Shown here in pieces: positions 21,656 to 32,896 of a DNA stretch of 64,000 nt. Every line of letters begins with the position of its first letter. The stretch's first letter is position 1. The DNA is from Bradysia coprophila. Its lineage: Eukaryota; Arthropoda; Insecta; Diptera; Sciaridae. Under the pieces are notes generated by a model. That model was not told the DNA's origin. It did no database searches and was given only the letters and a program-made list of their open reading frames with translations. The stretch is from NCBI RefSeq assembly GCF_014529535.1, contig NW_023503592.1:1363248-1427247 (forward strand). The letters are read 5' to 3'. The translations under genes and the position numbers were made by a program.

Positions 21656-24600
21656 ATGAAGAGGAACGCTGATAGTCAATGGGAATATGAGGCCAAACAA
21701 AAAAGATTAAAATCTTATGAAAATGAAGTATTACGAAATCGATTATACTTGGCAAAAAGAAACAATTCTGCGAATTCCATACAAAATACAAATCGAGAAG
21801 TGAAAAATTGGTCTTTCTTTAATGGTCTGGCTTTTCATTACGATTCCACAATGTCTTTTCGTAATATTTCATTAGTAAATATTGGAGAAATGGATAATAA
21901 GTGTACCTTTTGTGGAGCTATGAGATTTAAAAGAGAACGTCCAGGCATTTGTTGTGCAAATGGGAAAGTTAAGTTAGAGCCATTCCGAAACCCACCGAAT
22001 TATTTGAAAAACTTATTGGATGGCAATCATGCGTTTTCAAAACATTTCCTATCAAATATAAGGACTTATAATAACGCATTCAGCTTCACATCATTTGGAA
22101 CTTCGGTAAAATTTAAATTCTTTTTCCTGTGAAAATTATGTGGAACTATTCATAATATAGGTTAAAAGACCAACAGTTTCTGGTTTTCAACCGGTCTTTA
22201 AAATTCAAGGAAAAGTTTATCACTTAATTGGCTCTCTCCTACCACCCGAAACTGCAGATCAGGCAAAATTTGCACAGATATATTTTATCGGAAGCAATGA
22301 AGATAAATTACAGTTGAGAATGTCCTTTGATGATACTTTAAAATCTGAAATAATCACGGAACTGGAAAAAATTATGCAAAAATATAATAGTTACGCAAAG
22401 AGTCTCAAATACGCTATGAAAAAACTAAATTCGGATTCAATGAAAGTATGTTTACCTTGCAAATTGTTATTAAAAAAAAAAAATGTAAATTTTGCTTCAT
22501 ATAGATCGTTATCAATGCTAATATTGGTTCTGATCTTTATCATCCGAAAACATTAACAAATCCGATACGAAATGAAGTTGCCGCTATTGTGTATAATTTT
22601 GAGGGGTACACTAGAGACATAGTAATTTCGAAAAAGAACGATGAATTATGCCGAATCACAGAAACACACAGATCATATGATGCGCTTCAATATCCATTAA
22701 TGCACCCATTCGGGGAAAATGGATATTCCATTGATATACATCAAGTCAACGAGAGGGGAAATAAAACTCTGAAGACTGTAAGCTGCAAACAGTTCTATTG
22801 TTACAGACTTATGATACGGGATGAGGAGAACTATTTATTGAAATTTGGAAATCTACTAAATCAATATTTAGTCGATATGTATGCCAAAATTGAAAGTGAA
22901 AGGCTATTATATGTGAGAAATAATAATATTTCTTTTCATTCACAAAATATTTATCAAAATTCATTTAGATCAAACAAAATCAAACGAAATTGAGGGTGGA
23001 AAACTATATCCATTTGAAAGATGCAATACATTCAGAAATTCCAACCAATAGTATCGGGAAATTAGTAGTTCTTCCATCATCATTTACCGGATCTCCTCGA
23101 TATATGCAACAATATACACAGGACGCTATGACGTATGTTCGTCATGGTGGAAAACCAACGTTATTTATTACTTATACGTGTAATCCCAAAAATGAAGATT
23201 TGCTCAGAAATTTGAAAGACAAACCAGCACATTTACAACAAGACATAATTGCCAGGGTATTTCATCAACAATTGTTGATTTTTCATGATGTCATCATTAA
23301 AGGTACTATTTTCCTTACAGAGAATTGTTAAGTATTGATATGATTAAATTTAGGAAAACTATTCGGTGAAGTCAAATATTTTATCTATTCGGTTGAGTGG
23401 CAAAAGAGGGGTCTTCCACATCTTCACATATTATTGTGGCTTTATGACTCAATCAATCCCAATGAAATAGATAAACTAATATTCGCCGAAATTCCTGATA
23501 AAGTAAAAAATCCCGAATTACACGATTTAGTCCAAAGTCATATGATTCATGGTCCTTGTGGAACACATAATGAAACTTGTCCATGCATGATAAATAAAAA
23601 ATGTTCCAAAAGATTTCCTAAAGAACTGATCATAAATACACAAATTGGAAACGATGGTTATCCGAGTTATAGAAGAAGAAGTAAACAATGTGGTGGCAAT
23701 ACAACTGTTATTAATATGAAGCATGGTTCTACGTGGAAGCCGTTTGAAGTGGACAATAGGTTGATAATGTTGAAGTTATATGTATCTTTATTCCACTAAT
23801 GACATCTTTTCTTAAATTTGGTTCAAGATGGGTCGTTCCTTACAATCCAATACTTTTAAAAATTTTTAAATCGCATATTAACGTCGAATGGTGCAAATCT
23901 GTCGCTTCAATTAAGTATATTTTGAAATACATAAACAAAGGTGCCGACCATGCAAATTTTAAGGTAGTCAAAGACAATTCTCAAATTATTGATGAAATTT
24001 CGAATTACCAAATCGGAAGATATATAAATTCGAATGAAGCTGCCTGGAAAATTTTTGGGTTTGAAACGCATTGTCGATATCCAGCAATTCAGCATTTAGA
24101 CGTGCACTTGGAAAATAATGAACGAGTTTATTTTAATGAACAAAACGCATCCAGCATTGTGAACAATCCTCGAACAACTACACTAAGTGCATTCTTTAAA
24201 CTTTGCTCTGAAGACAATTTTGCAAAACAAATTTTATACAGTGATGTTTCCAAGTACTATACTTTCGATAGACAAACAAAATCATTTAAAAAAAGGAAGC
24301 AAGGAACGGTTATTGATAAAGACAATGACATTAGAGCAACAAATAATTTATCACGTATTTATACAGTGAATCCTAAAGATCGTGAATGTTATTTTCTAAG
24401 ACTATTGCTAATCAATGTTATCGGTCCAACGTCATTTGAACACCTTAGAACTGTTCACGGTGTTGTATGTAAATCTTATCAAGAAGCGTGTTTAAAATTA
24501 CAATTAATCGGTAATGATCAAGAATGGAAATATGCGATGCAAGAATCACAATTATGCGATTCACCTCATAAAATGCGACAATTATTTTCAATCATTTTAT

Positions 24601-26365
24601 CATCTTGTGAAATATCGGATCCAAAAGAATTGTGGAATGAATTTTGGGAATCTATGGCAGAAGATTTTACTTACAAGAGAAACGGCACAAATTCTTTTCG
24701 AAATGATAATGAAAAAGATATAATTTATTCACTCACATATAACGCAGTGAACAAAATAATATTTAACAATTGTGGTAGAAATTTAACAAACTTTTTAATT
24801 AATCCACTAATAATCCATTTTAATTTTGAAACACTATCAATATTAAATGAAGAACAGTCTTATAATATTGTTAACGAAAAACATTATGTCGAAGCGAATG
24901 AAAAGTGCTTAAACTCAGAACAAAACTATATTTACTCAAGAGTAAATGAAAAATTCTCCAAACATGAAAATGGAATCATATTTATTGATGCACCAGGAGG
25001 TACTGGGAAAACGTATTTATTAAATCTTATATTGTCGAAGGCAAGAAGTGAAGGGAAAATCGCTATTGCTGTTGCATCCTCAGGTTATATAACTTAATAT
25101 TTAATGTAAAAGTATTCCTAAAACTTGCTTTATCATAGGCATAGCTGCCACTCTGCTAAGAAATGGTAAAACGGCTCACAGAACATTTAATTTGCCTTTG
25201 AATTTAAATGAATTAGAGAATGCAACATGCAATATTACTCCAAATTCTGACATTGGAAAATTATTAAAAGAAACTTCTCTAATCATATGGGACGAAGCTC
25301 CAATGATGAACAAAAATGGTTTTGAAGCTTTGGACAGAACACTAAAAGATATTCGAAACAATCAATTTCCAATGGGGGGAATATTGACGATTTTAGCTGG
25401 TGATTTCAGACAAATTTTACCAATTGTGAAAGGAGGGACTAAATACGACGAGATGAAGGTACTATTACCAAAGTTTTTGTTATATAGTTTGCTTGATTTA
25501 CAAACTTCATAACGCACAAATAGCTTCTATCGTAACTCAACGAGAGTAATTTTTTAGTATTAATTTCACATTTTACTACGTTTGAATAGTGTAGATTTGT
25601 TTGAAAGGTGTTTTGGTCCAATATTACCTTTTGAAAATTTAGGTTCAAACATAACAAAAATTTAATGTTGATAAAAGATAAGAATGCAAAATCATTGTGG
25701 AGTACTTAAGAACCACAAATTACTGAACCGCTTTAGCATTATATTAATTAATAGTTATAGCAAAGTTGTTCAAAATAGTTGAATTGAGTCAGTTCAGCAC
25801 TGACTATGCGTAGAGTACATTTAAATTTTGTAAAATTGTAAAGACCTTATTATTCCTAAATTAATATTTAAAAAAATCTCAAATTTAGGCTTGCCTTAAA
25901 AGTTCATTTTTGTGGAGAAATATTGAATTGATGAAATTAACCAAAAATATGAGAATTAGACTATACACAGACAACACTAACAATACTTACGAAAAGGAAC
26001 TGTTGAAAATTGGTAATGGTACATGCATTCAAAACGAAAATGAAGAGATTGAATTGAGTGAAACTCTATGTACCCGTTCGGAAAACTTGGAAAGTTTAAT
26101 TGACACAATTTTCCCAAACATAGAAACTAACTACAGAGATCAAATTTGGATATCGGAACGTTCAATTTTAACATTGAGATATGAATCTGTTGACGAAATC
26201 AATGCAATCATATTACAAAAAATCCCTGGTGAAATTAAAACTTATCGATCCATTGACACACCCTGTGAAGAATATGAAAGTACTACGTACCCAACTGAAT
26301 TCCTGAATTCTCTAAAACATTCAGGAATTCCAGATCACATATTACACTTAAAAGTCTTTGTCTCA
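21656..26365 (+). pseudogene. Helitron Rep/helicase gene, eight exons, 3'-truncated
   Basis: Exons 21656-22105, 22161-22445, 22505-22912, 22969-23302, 23354-23759, 23828-25083, 25139-25458 and 25889 onward join in frame through seven GT-AG introns (six of about 50-70 bp, the last 430 bp). The product has a Helitron-like N domain (residues about 150-450), the Rep HUH-type motif GLPHLHILLW, the two-Tyr motif KYILKYINKG, then a PIF1-type helicase with Walker A GGTGKT, IIWDEAP and LAGDFRQILP. The protein drives rolling-circle transposition. Homology stops near 26365, inside the helicase before its last motifs, where another element begins; translation would end at 26413. Splice sites and catalytic residues are preserved. 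An upstream 72-codon frame at 21278-21496 may be a leader exon, but I cannot join it. Confidence 0.9.
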
Positions 26366-28435
26366 GGACCCATGCTACCTAGTGATTCAAAAGCAATAGG
26401 TGTGAATAAATAATTATCTTTTAAACAAATGTAATGATTGTGCTTAGATCTTTCGGCATTATCAGCAATCGAACCAGCTTTTTGGATGACTGATTAACAT
26501 AAGAAGGGGCTAGGGTATCTCTAATGGTTACATCCCACAAAATAGGTCTACCGTGACTCCATGGAATTAGAGTCATACCATCCGGTCTTTTCCCGTCATC
26601 TCTAGAAATTCCCGGAGGCTGTACTAAATTCGGAAACCCTGCAGAAGAAAATGCATGAGAAAAGATTTTGTTAACTTCATCATGTCCAGGAATCCATCCT
26701 CCGCTTTTATTGCAAGACCATGTAAGCCATCCTTCTTAACGTTTTTACCACAAATACATTTATGTTCTTCGCATAATTGACAACCTAGTCGAAGACCAAC
26801 AGCAATTCGTGCAGAATTGTTATCTAATAATAAGCCTAACTGACTCGATGAAACTACTTGTAGCCACTTTGAAGATTCTTTAGTAGATGACGCAAGCAGT
26901 CGAGCATGAGCAGTTGGCTCACTAGAATCAAAAATCTCCGAAAATTTACTTTTGATCCTCGGTAGGTCCCAATTCCTTTGCACTTTCTTGTGGACATCAT
27001 TATCTGGAATAAAATCTTGAGGAATATCCTCCATCAAACGTAAAATGTTGTCATCAATTATTCGTAAATTAAATTTTTCAAGTAATTTGTCTGACAGATC
27101 GGATGATGAATATACAGAAGACAAATATGCTGGCATTGCCAAATCCTCTACTTTCCTAATACCCATACCTCCAAAGGATAAAGGCAGCGAAGCCTGATCC
27201 CACGAAAACCCATCCACCTTCGTATTAGTAATAACTTCGAGTGTAGAACGGAAGATCTCGTCTACAGCTTTCAGTTTATCTAACAATAAGAAAGATCTAC
27301 AAGAGCGCAAGAGATAATTAAACCTACAGCTAATCAAGGACTTCCTAAAAATACACAAAGCAGGATGAACATCCATCAACCTCAAAAGATCGCACATCAA
27401 ACTAATTGACTCAATCTTAGACGAAAACATCCTCTCTAACTTGCTCTCTAAACCTAATTCGAAAATTGGTGAGCCTAAAATTTCAAGTGAAGACTCATCA
27501 ACTTTCTTAATCCCTGGCAACAACGCTGAAATGTCAGCGTACATACGAGCCTCATCCTCAGCAAAGCGTTAACAAAAAACACCTCGCATTCAAAGACAAA
27601 CCCGAGATGTCACAAAAAGACATAACCTTCTCAATATCTCCTAAAACAGCTGACAGTACATCACCAACAGTACCATCATCTAAATACCAACCATTCAATC
27701 TAGAAGAAAGAGAATGAGTCATTCTCATAATACCAATACAGAACCCCGGAGGACCCATAGGATCACCTTGCTGGTATTCTCTTTGAGAAAAAAGAGGCTC
27801 GTCAGTAAAGTAAAGATTCGAAGGAAGCCTATACGCCTGCTGTAACAAAGGCAGCAATTCAGGACAAATATCCTTCACTTCACTTAACACAAACTTCCTA
27901 AACAACATATCAAACGCATTCTTGAAATCAAACTTAACAAGCGCCATCGGTCCTTCATGAGTAGCAATACAGAACCGACGTACAGCATGAACTAATGCTT
28001 CAGCGCCACCCTCAACACCAAAACCTAATTGGAACGGCTTCAACTGTTCAACTAATTTTTGCCTAATATCACTACACGCAATTTTCCCCGCTAAGCGTCT
28101 CCAAACCATCCCAACTGCAATCGGTCTGACATCATCCTCGCCCTTCAAAAGAGCAGTCAATGAAGCACCAAAAAGTATTTTAGTAACTTCACTTCGCACC
28201 TTTACACCCTTAATAACGTCCATCAAAGAAGCAATCGTTTTCAACAAACGATTAGCTGAATCACCGCATGTAAAAGATGTTAAATCTTTAAGGTGTCTAG
28301 GACGCAATCCACCAATTCCCCCAGAAGAACTCAAAGGAAAGCTTCTAATAGCTCTAACAACATCCCCAACCATAGTCAATGGCAAGGATCCTTCAAGTTT
28401 TATTTCCTCAAAATAGTTATTTGCATGACAAGGGG
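26363..28435 (-). pseudogene. non-LTR reverse transcriptase with restriction-like endonuclease motif, broken
   Basis: Read on the minus strand from 28435 down. RT motifs are KFDFKNAFD (motif A), QQGDPMGP (motif B) and WYLDDGT (motif C, LDD). Then come a Cys/His cluster (CQLCEEHKCICG ... LHGLA) and a C-terminal region with GKRPDGMTLIPW and LWDVTIRDTLAPSY. The RPD...WDVT spacing resembles the PD-(D/E)XK nuclease of R2-like elements (inference). The frame is broken near 27560-27590 and again near 26465-26490, and the 5' end is truncated, so it is inactive. Its 3' end lies against the truncated Helitron helicase. This RT family is common in invertebrates; I cannot fix the clade by eye. Confidence 0.85.
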
Positions 28436-28545
28436 CGAAGTAAAAAAAATCAGAAGCGGAAGTTGATGACCGTGCCGAAGGCAAGGTGCTCAATCGCACA
28501 AATTGATTTTTTTTACTTTAGCCCCGTGTTATGCATTAGACTTTT
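28425..28545. repeat. small inverted repeat at the 5' edge of the RT element
   Basis: ATGACAAGGGGCGAAGTAAA at about 28424-28447 is mirrored by TTTACTTTAGCCCCGTGTTA at about 28514-28535. Related text (ACTTTCGCCCCGCATTTGA) recurs at 28930 as a short hairpin, so this is a dispersed palindrome. Between 28546 and 29075 I see no gene; 28675-28695 contains the GC hairpin CCAGGGGCGGAGCCCCCTGG. Confidence 0.65.
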
Positions 28546-29075
28546 CATCACACATACTGCGGAAGATTTGTACTTTAGCCCCGAAATACACAAAAGACTT
28601 TTAAATTTTCAATTTTGCCAACAATTTAGTAACTGAAATTACACAAATTAGCTAGAAAATGCGGGAGTCCAGGGGCGGAGCCCCCTGGTATAAAAAACAT
28701 GAAAGCATCAACCATCACAACAATAACACCTAAAAAAGTCAACAAAACGCCTTAAATCATTCAGCAACAAAATTATCAACTTCCAATGTTTCTTTTAATC
28801 AGAGCACTGGCACACGGTTTAATTCAACTTTGATCGAAGTACACTAATTGACTATAGTTGACTTGTACGTTATGTATTTTGACTTTCGCCTTATGTATAC
28901 ATACATTCGTCCCACTGGTTGCATTTTCTTACTTTCGCCCCGCATTTGAGGGGCGAAAGTACAAACTTTCGCAGTATGTGTCATGAAAAATATTTTTTCA
29001 TGAATTGGGGTCAAAATCGAGGTCAATTTTTGAAATTTTCTCTCAATTTTTCTCTCTGCATGAAAACTTTTTTGA

Positions 29076-29153
29076 GTACTTGGTTTGGACGATGTTTTTA
29101 AGCTATTTTCATACTCGCGAAAATAGCTTAAATACATCGTCCAAGCCAAGTAC
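29076..29153. repeat. short hairpin, arms about 33 bp
   Basis: GTACTTGGTTTGGACGATGT on the left pairs with ACATCGTCCAAGCCAAGTAC on the right, continuing through AAGCTATTTTC/GAAAATAGCTT around a loop of about six bases. The size is close to a miRNA precursor hairpin, but there is no other evidence of a miRNA. Confidence 0.8.
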
Positions 29154-29154
29154 A

Positions 29155-29990
29155 CAAATAACTATTCAACAACATTCTATGCGGCCTTCGATTACCTTCC
29201 AAATGAAACAATAATTCGGAAGAACAGATGAAATTTACTCGAGCTATATGCAGAATACACTTAGGGCCGAGTAGCCTTTCACTTGTAGGGCCCTAACTCA
29301 AGCTCACCCGATTTTAATTAATATTTTTAAAATTTGGTTGACAGAGCGTGAGCTAGGTTCCTTGGAGTGAGCTCATATCCGGCTACTCGGCCGTACAGTG
29401 AACGTGGTGTTTTTTGCCAATATCTTCAGTAAACTTTGACCGAATTTCATGATTTTTTTTGTTTGAATAGTATTGACGAATGCAAAGCGTTACTAATATT
29501 TCCAGGTTTCCTAACAAAATGGCTGCCGACGGCCATATTGGACTATATTAAAAACAATATAAATCGGTAAAAATGAAGTGAAATTTATCCGTTTTCGTCA
29601 ATTTTTGTAAAATCTGATATGTACTTGCACACTAAATAGCGTGGTGTGGAAAAATTTCTAGAATTAGGTCTTTGGACTGAGGCCGTTAATCGGCCCTAAG
29701 TGGTTCATGCACATAAGTCGAATAAATCTCATCTGATTTTGCTAGTTTTTGTTTCATTTGAGAGATAATTGAATGCCTAATAGAATGGTGGCAAGAAATT
29801 TTGGGTTTCTAAAATAATTGTCGTAAATTATTCGGGTTTTATTTACTCAAGATAAATTTTATTGCGGACTCGTCATCTATGAACATAGGCAAACACTTTG
29901 TCCTTACCGTCTGCTTCCATTTTCATCAATTACACACGGCATCGTAATCCTACAAGCCCCTTTGTACTCCGTACGTGGCTAAAAATTCCC
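29155..29990. mobile_element. rearranged CCCCGTACGAAG-family element
   Basis: Contains one 144-bp-type monomer inverted (29160-29290), a second monomer direct (about 29640-29790), and a left-end module inverted at 29850-29985 (TGTGTAAT, GCAGACGG and GAACATAGGCAAACA text ending GTACGTGGCTAAAAATT). The order and orientation of pieces differ from the copy at 55282-57023, so this copy has been inverted internally or built by several events. Confidence 0.75.
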
Positions 29991-31149
29991 ACTCGTGTGA
30001 ATAACAATGTCCAAACAACGACAAAGTAAAACTCGAATGTGAGAATGAGGTGCTAACATGGAGTCTCCCTCTTAAAATTAATTTGAACACTCCCTCCACT
30101 CACCCCAACCGAATGGAACGACCTCATCATAAATCCTACTAATATTTTGTGACTCTGTTTCCTATGTAATTAGGCGCCAGTGATGAGAATCAAAACAGTA
30201 CAGTGAATTGAAGAAATTTTATTGATTGATTTATCGAAGTGACTATTCTCACTCGAGTGCGAATTGAATTGAATACGAAATCTATTCACCTAGGTGTTAC
30301 ACTTTGATGTTATATAAATATTCAGAAGCATCGGATAAGTTAACTAATGGAGAGTTGTCCTAACACTAATTTACACGGTCAACTCAACATTCATTTTTGG
30401 GTATGTCAACTCAACTGATGGAGAGAGAATGGCATATCGGTTTACAACATTTAACATAAGAAGAAGAAGAAGAAGAACATAAGGAACTTATGCTCCCGTT
30501 TTCAACATGAAAATAAGGAATTTATGCTACCATTTACAAAATGGAACAAAACGAGATTATGCTTCCTTTTACAACATGGAACATAAGGAGCTAATGGTTC
30601 TAGGACTTAATAACCCCAGAATCAAAAAAGTGGTTTTATTTAGTTTTTAGGCCATTTTAAGCAAACCTACCTAATATCAGATTAAAAATCGAAAAAAAAA
30701 TTGCCACAAAAAATTTTCCATGTAAAAGAATCAACATTTTCTATGAAAATTGAGCATGGTTGCTCCATGTGCAAAATTCGAAATATGTTTTGTATGGAAA
30801 AAAGTCTGGAATTTCAATACTAAACAATAATACCAAGAAAAAAAAACTTTTAGAACAAATTTTAAAAATCATTTAACTTTAACCTTAAATTTCAATTTTT
30901 CCTAAAATCGGAAAAACTGCCGGAAAAACGGAAAATTCAGGATTTTTTTTTCTACAGCTTTCATTTGAGCCATATGGGGCTTTAATAGTTGCTTCACAGA
31001 AATTCATCAAAATTACCTCTACATCGAAAATTTTGAAGGAGGGTCAGAGCAGCAAGTGGGGTGGAAATTTTGGGCACCATATCCAAAAATGCTCAGAATT
31101 TCAATCTTTATCGATGGTAAAATTTTCGCTCTTTTATTATCAAATGCAT
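29991..31149. other. gene-poor interval
   Basis: AT-rich with a short AAGAAG microsatellite near 30460-30477 and repeated ACATGGAACATAAGGA-type text at 30470-30600. No coding exon was seen. Confidence 0.5.
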
Positions 31150-31157
31150 GATAAAAT

Positions 31158-31453
31158 CAAAGTATATAAACACTGAAGGTAATGCAGACCCTCAACAGAT
31201 CAGAGAAATTATGGATCCAAACTTTCAGGTGAATTCATTTTCGTATGTTGTCTAACTTAGACTTGTGCAACATGACGGCCCTAAATACTTCCAATTCACC
31301 ACTAAATACAACTTGACGCAAACGAATTTTATATGTGTCGCTAAATCGTTCCAGATTCACCACTAGATGCAACTTGACGCAAATGAATTCAATACGTGTG
31401 TAACATGATGTGTAACTGCGAATTTGCATTACCTTCAGTGTTTATATACTTTG
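31158..31453. mobile_element. 296-bp MITE with perfect 8-bp target duplication
   Basis: Ends are CAAAGTATATAAACACTGAA, inverted at the right end. Flanks carry GATAAAAT at 31150-31157 and 31454-31461, an exact 8-bp duplication. The interior has two diverged tandem copies of a 60-bp unit containing CAACTTGACGCAAA(C/T)GAATT. A half copy lies inverted at about 58600-58705. A hAT- or P-type transposase would fit the duplication length. Confidence 0.9.
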
Positions 31454-31461
31454 GATAAAAT

Positions 31462-32244
31462 GACCATTTGTATGAAGATGGACCTCCACTAGACCTTTCT
31501 CTCACTTCGTTAGTTTTTTATATAAAATTTACTTGACTAAAAGAATCTAAATTCTTGTTACTTACTGGAGAAAAAAGTTGTTCGTGTATCATGTGCCATA
31601 TGAAATAATAACAAAAAAAGACTGACAGGCGAGGCGAAGGCGAGACATTATTTGTTCCAAAGGTTTTCCCTGGTTTTCCTATTCAACGGGAAAAATTTCC
31701 CCGTAAATGCAATGTCTGTCAACGCTTGCATTCCGAAGGGTGCCGCATTGATCAAAAATTCTTATTTTCTTCTTTTTTTTTGATTTTTCTATACTGTAAT
31801 TACTGTGCTGCGTAGAAGGTACCTCAAAATTAAAAAAAAAACATTTTTGGTAGTGGACTTGCGTCACGCCCGCTTACTAACATGCTGGCATGATTATAAT
31901 AAATACTCTTCTCCTTTTAACATTTGTTCACAAATACAATTCAATTTCAATTTCATTTACTTTTAAACATAGTTTCTTAAACTAAGTACACCGCGTAGCT
32001 CCAGTATGTGTTACAATTCTAAGGAGCTACAACCGTTAAACGTAAAAACAGTTAAATTGATAAAAACAGTATAAGTGATCAACAAGGACAGCTAGCAAGG
32101 CAAAATGTATCAGGAGGTGATGGTAGCAAGCTTAAATCTTCATATTAAATTCAATAAATAGACAGAAATGAGACTTTTGCTCTTCGATCACGAACGAAAC
32201 ACAGCTAATTTAATTTAAATCAAGTCGTGTTAGTAAATACGCTT
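31462..32244. other. gene-poor interval with a dispersed repeat
   Basis: GTAGTGGACTTGCGTCACG text at about 31850-31885 recurs at 53185-53220. A CGTAGCTCCAGT ... GGAGCTAC segment at 31990-32030 recurs at 35755-35795 and could be the tail of a SINE or LINE. No gene was seen. Confidence 0.5.
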
Positions 32245-32248
32245 TTAA

Positions 32249-32464
32249 AGATGGGTACACAGTCCGTGAAAAATGCATGCAAAATCGACCGTTGCAAAAT
32301 ATGACATAAAATGTATGAGTTATCTGTCAAATATTTTGCAAGCTCGGTGTAAACCTGATGTTTACACTGTGCTTGCAAAATATTTGACAGATAACTCATA
32401 CATTTTATGTCATATTTTGCATGGGTCCATTTTTCATGCATTTTTCACGATCTGTGTACTAGCC
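32249..32464. mobile_element. foldback MITE flanked by TTAA
   Basis: Arms of about 95-100 bp are inverted copies around a loop of about five bases near GTTTACA. The outer text is GTACACAG...CTGTGTAC and the arms share TTATCTGTCAAATATTTTGC. TTAA occurs at 32245-32248 and 32465-32468, the duplication used by piggyBac-type transposases. The assignment is an inference from the TTAA and the ends. Confidence 0.8.
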
Positions 32465-32896
32465 TTAATGAACGACAAAAATGATTAAGGGTGAGAGAAC
32501 TTCTGATCGTTGGAGAAGGCCATTAAACAATGTCGGGCCAGAATAAGGCAGGCAACGTTTGCCATAGCTCGACGAAACCTTAAGCTTCTTCAGCAAATAC
32601 AACTGAAATGAGAAAAAAATGCGTGTGTGAATAGTATCACAATTGACAATTCGCACTCGTGTGCGAATATCAACAGCCTTGATTTAACTTGATATGAATA
32701 ATAGTCATTGACAATATTTTGAGCAACAATTATAATGAAAATATTATCTAGCTATTAGTCATTGAAAGTAAAGACAAAAGGGCACAAGCATGAAGATCAA
32801 ATTTCTTCAAATAAATTTAAAAAAATTAAAAGTCGAAAATTAATTGGTGTGTGTCTAATCCAAACATTCAATTAGTCTACCCACTCACTAATTGGA
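32465..32896. other. 5' flank of the ionotropic receptor gene
   Basis: AT-rich sequence upstream of the receptor start. No promoter element was identified with confidence. Confidence 0.4.

Noticed and set aside
28675..28695. GC hairpin as a Helitron 3' end
   Set aside because: No CTRR end follows it, and the Helitron coding region is separated from it by the RT insertion; only the hairpin itself is supported.
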